From: an uncultured Chthoniobacterales bacterium
GTDB lineage: Bacteria > Verrucomicrobiota > Verrucomicrobiia > Chthoniobacterales > UBA10450
Length of the DNA: 7,169 bases
NCBI GenBank assembly: GCA_955652255.1
Contig: CATPAW010000193.1
Location: forward strand, 1-7,169
Direction of reading: 5' to 3'
The notes below the pieces were generated by a model. The model searched no databases. It was not told the origin of the DNA and saw only the letters and a program-made list of their open reading frames with translations. Shown here in pieces: positions 4,632 through 7,169 of this stretch; the first letter of the stretch is position 1, and each line of letters begins with the position of its first letter. The position numbers and the translations under genes were made by a program.

Positions 4632-6398
4632 ATGAGCGATAACGCGCGGCCGGAAATTCGGTTTCAGGGAGCGGGAGTCTCTCCGGGAATTGCCCAGGGT
4701 GCGATTCACGTCGTGCGTGATGATCTCGACGACGTCGCGCGCTATCACATCGAGCCCTCGCAAATCACGAACGAGATTGGGCGCTTCGAAACGGCGCTCA
4801 TTCAGACGCGCGTGCAGATTCTCGAGATGCAGCAAAAGATTGCCGAATCGATCGGGGCGAAAGATGCGGGCATTTTCGACGCCCACCTGCTCGTGGTCGA
4901 AGACCGCACTTTGATCGATGAAGTGCTGCGCAAACTCGAGCACGAGCTTTGCAATGTGGACTGGGTCTTTCAGGAAGTTGCCGCGAATTACGCGGAAACG
5001 CTAAGCAAGATCGATGATCCGTATTTGCGCGAGCGCGCGCTCGACATCCAGGATGTAACCAAGCGCGTGATTCGGAACTTGCAGGGAAAAGCTCCCAAGA
5101 CATTTCTCGCCCTGACCGAGCCGCACATTCTTGTCGCGCACAATCTCACGCCTTCGGACACGGCAACCATGAACAGGGAGCGCGTCCTCGGCATCGCCAC
5201 CGATCTCGGCAGCCGCACCTCGCATACCGCGATCATGGCGCGCTCGCTCAACATCCCCGCGATCGTCGGGTTGCATGACGCGACCGAAAAGCTCGAGACC
5301 GGCCGGCACGTGCTGCTCGACGGCACGAACGGCTTGCTCATTGTCGATCCAACGCCGGAGACGCTGGCGCATTACGGCGAGATCGAGTCAAGAAGAGTCA
5401 AAGTTGTCACCCAGCTGAAAGAGCTTCGCGAGACAAAGTCGACCACGCGCGACGGACGCCACATCGTCCTCTCTGCCAATATCGAACTTCCGGACGATAT
5501 CGAGGCGGTTGCAGCCAATGGCGCCGAGGGAATCGGCCTTTATCGCACGGAATTTCTTTATTTGAATCGCAGCACGCTTCCCACCGAAGACGAGCAATAC
5601 AAAACGTATCGAAAAGTCGCGGAGTGCGTTTCTCCCAATCCACTGATCATCCGCACGTTCGATCTTGGAGGCGACAAGCTGGCCGCTGGCACTGTCGATG
5701 TGAGCGACGAGCTTAATCCGTTCCTCGGCTGGCGCGCGATCCGTTTTTGCCTCGAAAACACCGACATCTTTAAAACCCAATTGCGCGCGATCCTTCGGGC
5801 CAGTGCGGCCGGCAATGTGAAAATCATGTTTCCGATGATTTCCGGTCTGGATGAATTGCGGCGCGCCGTGTCGATCTTGAACGAATGCAAGGAAGAACTG
5901 CGTCGCACCGGATCGGCATTTGGCGATGCCACTGAAGTTGGCGCGATGATCGAGATCCCCAGTGCGGCTATCTCCGCCGACATCCTCGCGCGCGAAGTGG
6001 ATTTCTTCAGTATCGGCACAAACGATTTGATTCAGTATGCACTCGCGGTCGATCGCGTAAACGAGCGAATCGCGCATCTCTACGAGCCAACACATCCCGC
6101 CGTACTGCGCTTGCTCAAGATGATCGCGGACGCCGCGCACGCGAATGACATTTGGGTTGGCGTGTGCGGTGAGATGGCCGGCGATATCGCGCTCATTCCG
6201 CTTCTACTCGGGCTCGGGATGGATGAATTGAGCGCGAGCGCGACACTCGTGCCACGAGTCAAACGCGCCGTGCAAAGCCTTACGATCGCGGAGTGCAGGC
6301 AGCTTGTCGATGAAACGCTCAAGCTCCAGACCCCGTCGGAGATTCTTGATCGGTGCCTTGAATTGGCGAACCAACGTTACGGGGATTTGCTGGGATAA
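4632..6398 (+). CDS. ptsI: PTS enzyme I (phosphoenolpyruvate-protein phosphotransferase)
   Basis: Enzyme I autophosphorylates from phosphoenolpyruvate and passes the phosphate to HPr. The 588-residue protein has the normal three parts: the HPr-binding helical domain with an SPGIAQG start (17-23, domain to about 140), the phosphohistidine swivel domain (about 145-240) with active His198 in GSRTSHTAIMAR, and the PEP-binding barrel (about 260-560). In the barrel, Arg305 (LYRTEFLY), Arg341 (IIRTFDLGGDK), GTNDLIQYALAVDRVNE and catalytic Cys512 in GVCGEMAGD are all present. The swivel motif has Ser194 where Gly is common (GGRTSH), a mild change. There is no GAF domain, so this is the sugar-PTS type and not PtsP of the nitrogen PTS. 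It stands 24 bases after ptsH with only a weak AGGTGA-like site against the ATG, so translation may depend on coupling. No enzyme II gene is nearby. Confidence 0.97.
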   Translation: MSDNARPEIRFQGAGVSPGIAQGAIHVVRDDLDDVARYHIEPSQITNEIGRFETALIQTRVQILEMQQKIAESIGAKDAGIFDAHLLVVEDRTLIDEVLRKLEHELCNVDWVFQEVAANYAETLSKIDDPYLRERALDIQDVTKRVIRNLQGKAPKTFLALTEPHILVAHNLTPSDTATMNRERVLGIATDLGSRTSHTAIMARSLNIPAIVGLHDATEKLETGRHVLLDGTNGLLIVDPTPETLAHYGEIESRRVKVVTQLKELRETKSTTRDGRHIVLSANIELPDDIEAVAANGAEGIGLYRTEFLYLNRSTLPTEDEQYKTYRKVAECVSPNPLIIRTFDLGGDKLAAGTVDVSDELNPFLGWRAIRFCLENTDIFKTQLRAILRASAAGNVKIMFPMISGLDELRRAVSILNECKEELRRTGSAFGDATEVGAMIEIPSAAISADILAREVDFFSIGTNDLIQYALAVDRVNERIAHLYEPTHPAVLRLLKMIADAAHANDIWVGVCGEMAGDIALIPLLLGLGMDELSASATLVPRVKRAVQSLTIAECRQLVDETLKLQTPSEILDRCLELANQRYGDLLG

Positions 6399-6401
6399 GT
6401 T

Positions 6402-6459
6402 GAAATTAGAAAGTAGGAAGTAGAAAAATTTCTAATTTAGAATTTCTACTTTCCACTTT
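6402..6459. repeat. AT-rich inverted repeat with heptad pattern between convergent genes
   Basis: The gap between the ptsI stop and the minus-strand nuclease stop is filled by a purine-rich half made of seven-base units (GAAATTA, GAAAGTA, GGAAGTA, GAAAAAT) followed by a pyrimidine-rich half in similar units (TTCTAAT, TTAGAAT, TTCTACT, TTCCACT). AAATTAGAAA (6403-6412) pairs perfectly with TTTCTAATTT (6429-6438), and GGAAGTAGAAA (6416-6426) pairs with 6443-6454 apart from one extra T, so two alternative hairpins compete. The position suits a two-way transcription stop, though the stems are AT-rich. The base composition is very different from the flanking genes, which suggests an inserted repeat family. 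Confidence 0.65.
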
Positions 6460-6463
6460 GGCC

Positions 6464-6946
6464 TCACTCCTCTTCGCTTGATTCCGTTTCCGGGTCGGGC
6501 TTGAGCCCTTCCTCCTCCATTTTGCGCAGGACATCGCTCATGTCGTCCACTTCGTCCCACACTTCCTGGCTCACGTAAATCGGCGCCTTCTGCTGGGTGG
6601 CCATGGCGATGCAATCGCTTGGCCGCGCATCCAACTCGATGATTTTTTTCTGCTGCAATTCGTTTTCGGCTCGGATGATCGCGCGCGCGTAGTAAGTCGC
6701 GTTCTTCAAATCGTTAATAATGACCCGCTCGACTTTCGCGCCCAGAGCGGTCATCAAATGTCCGAGGAGATCGTGGGTAAGCGGACGCTCCTTGGAAATC
6801 TCGCGCATGAACATTGTGATCGCGCTACCGACTGTTTGATCGACATATATAATAAACACTTTGTCGTTGTTTCCCAGAAACACGGCGCACCCGCCGCTCG
6901 TGGGCAAGACCGCGCGCACCTGCACCTCAATCACCGTTTTGTTCAT
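6464..6946 (-). CDS. bifunctional nuclease family protein (DUF151/BFN)
   Basis: The 160-residue product is a single-domain DUF151 protein (PF02577). Typical features are the N-terminal strand MNKTVIEVQVRAVLP, the region FIIYVDQTVGSAITMFM, the stretch HDLLGHLMTALGAKVERVIIND, and the family hallmark ELDARPSDCIAMATQQKAPIYVSQEV. The tail is strongly acidic and ends SSEEE. Members have been described as having RNase and DNase activity; the physiological role in bacteria is unclear. I chose the ATG at 6944-6946; an in-frame TTG at 6980-6982 would add 12 residues (FFVFARIPFRG and the initiator), but the family start fits the ATG. No strong Shine-Dalgarno precedes either codon. The gene converges on ptsI and diverges from speA. 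Confidence 0.9.
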   Translation of the reverse strand: MNKTVIEVQVRAVLPTSGGCAVFLGNNDKVFIIYVDQTVGSAITMFMREISKERPLTHDLLGHLMTALGAKVERVIINDLKNATYYARAIIRAENELQQKKIIELDARPSDCIAMATQQKAPIYVSQEVWDEVDDMSDVLRKMEEEGLKPDPETESSEEE

Positions 6947-6982
6947 CCCGCGGAACGGTATCCGAGCGAACACGAAAAACAA

Positions 6983-7093
6983 GCAGGGTGCCGCTTGTGA
7001 ATAAGTTCGCGCGAATTTTTTCGAACTAAGCTTGCATGTTCGGCGCGCTGATTGAATGTGCGCTTTGCGGCTGCCACCGCGGCACGAATCGAA
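6983..7093. promoter_or_regulatory. divergent intergenic region between nuclease and speA
   Basis: Both genes must be started from here or from just inside their ends. AGTTCG (7004-7009) and CGAACT (7022-7027) form an inverted repeat around a 12-base spacer that itself contains a T-run, and the palindrome TTCGCGCGAA (7006-7015) overlaps the left arm. Either could be an operator or, read rightward, a hairpin. I see no convincing -35/-10 pair on either strand. Confidence 0.35.
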
Positions 7094-7169
7094 ATGAAAA
7101 CTGAGTGGGACGTTGAGTCTGCTATCGCCACTTACAACGTCGACCGGTGGGGCAGCGATTACTTCACCA
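7094..7169 (+). CDS. speA: biosynthetic arginine decarboxylase SpeA, 5' end only
   Basis: The first 25 residues, ending at the window edge, include IATYNVDRWGSDYFT. This matches the N-terminal signature of SpeA (E. coli LRTYNIAWWGNNYYDV), where the YNI..WG..Y stretch is strongly kept. SpeA is the PLP-dependent enzyme that makes agmatine from arginine for polyamine synthesis. The ATG at 7094 is preferred. In-frame TTG at 7052 and GTG at 7058 could extend the protein by 14 or 12 residues, with the nearest upstream stop at 7049-7051. No clear Shine-Dalgarno is seen for any of them. Everything catalytic lies beyond the right edge, so the call rests on this short motif. Confidence 0.75.
   Translation, partial: MKTEWDVESAIATYNVDRWGSDYFT

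Noticed and set aside
6402..6459. The heptad region as a CRISPR-like array.
   Set aside because: The units are seven bases with no spacers of regular length; it is a short inverted, periodic repeat.
6464..6982. A longer nuclease gene starting at TTG 6982.
   Set aside because: The extra residues are not typical of DUF151 proteins and the ATG at 6946 matches the family start, though the TTG cannot be fully excluded.

Overview
The window is a chromosomal segment with moderately high GC content, dense mostly plus-strand genes and short overlaps. It most likely comes from a Gram-negative member of the Verrucomicrobiota. The LPS-export genes imply an outer membrane. The combination lptC-lptA-lptB, then hprK-ptsH-ptsI, a DUF151 nuclease and a biosynthetic arginine decarboxylase start fits that phylum, but the assignment is inference from gene content and protein style, not from a marker gene.

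Layout. (1) Positions 1-1646 hold a tightly overlapping LPS-transport operon: the 3' end of an LptC-like gene, lptA with a signal peptide, and lptB, joined by two ATGA stop/start overlaps. (2) Positions 1647-1912 form a non-coding gap. Its left part carries an 11-bp inverted repeat and what looks like the decayed C-terminal end of a GNAT acetyltransferase on the minus strand. Its right part is a well-formed fluoride (crcB-motif) riboswitch. (3) Positions 1913-3226 encode a CPA2-family cation/proton antiporter directly under that riboswitch. (4) Positions 3301-6398 encode HPr kinase/phosphorylase, HPr and PTS enzyme I as a likely operon. (5) A short AT-rich, heptad-patterned inverted repeat separates ptsI from a convergent minus-strand DUF151 (bifunctional nuclease) gene. 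(6) Divergent from that gene, the first 25 codons of speA run off the right edge.

How the parts work together. LptB would power LPS extraction from the inner membrane through LptC and LptA. Enzyme I and HPr form the phosphoenolpyruvate phosphorelay, and HprK adds the regulatory serine phosphorylation of HPr. No sugar-specific enzyme II lies in the window, so the relay may be mainly regulatory or may serve enzymes encoded elsewhere.

The most notable element is the riboswitch. Its predicted pseudoknot strand (ACTCC, 1873-1877) is the same strand that can pair with the Shine-Dalgarno sequence of the antiporter gene (AGGAG, 1901-1905). This gives a readable translational ON switch: fluoride stabilises the pseudoknot and frees the ribosome binding site. 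The antiporter is therefore probably part of fluoride or ion-stress resistance in place of the usual CrcB/Fluc or CLC-F exporter.
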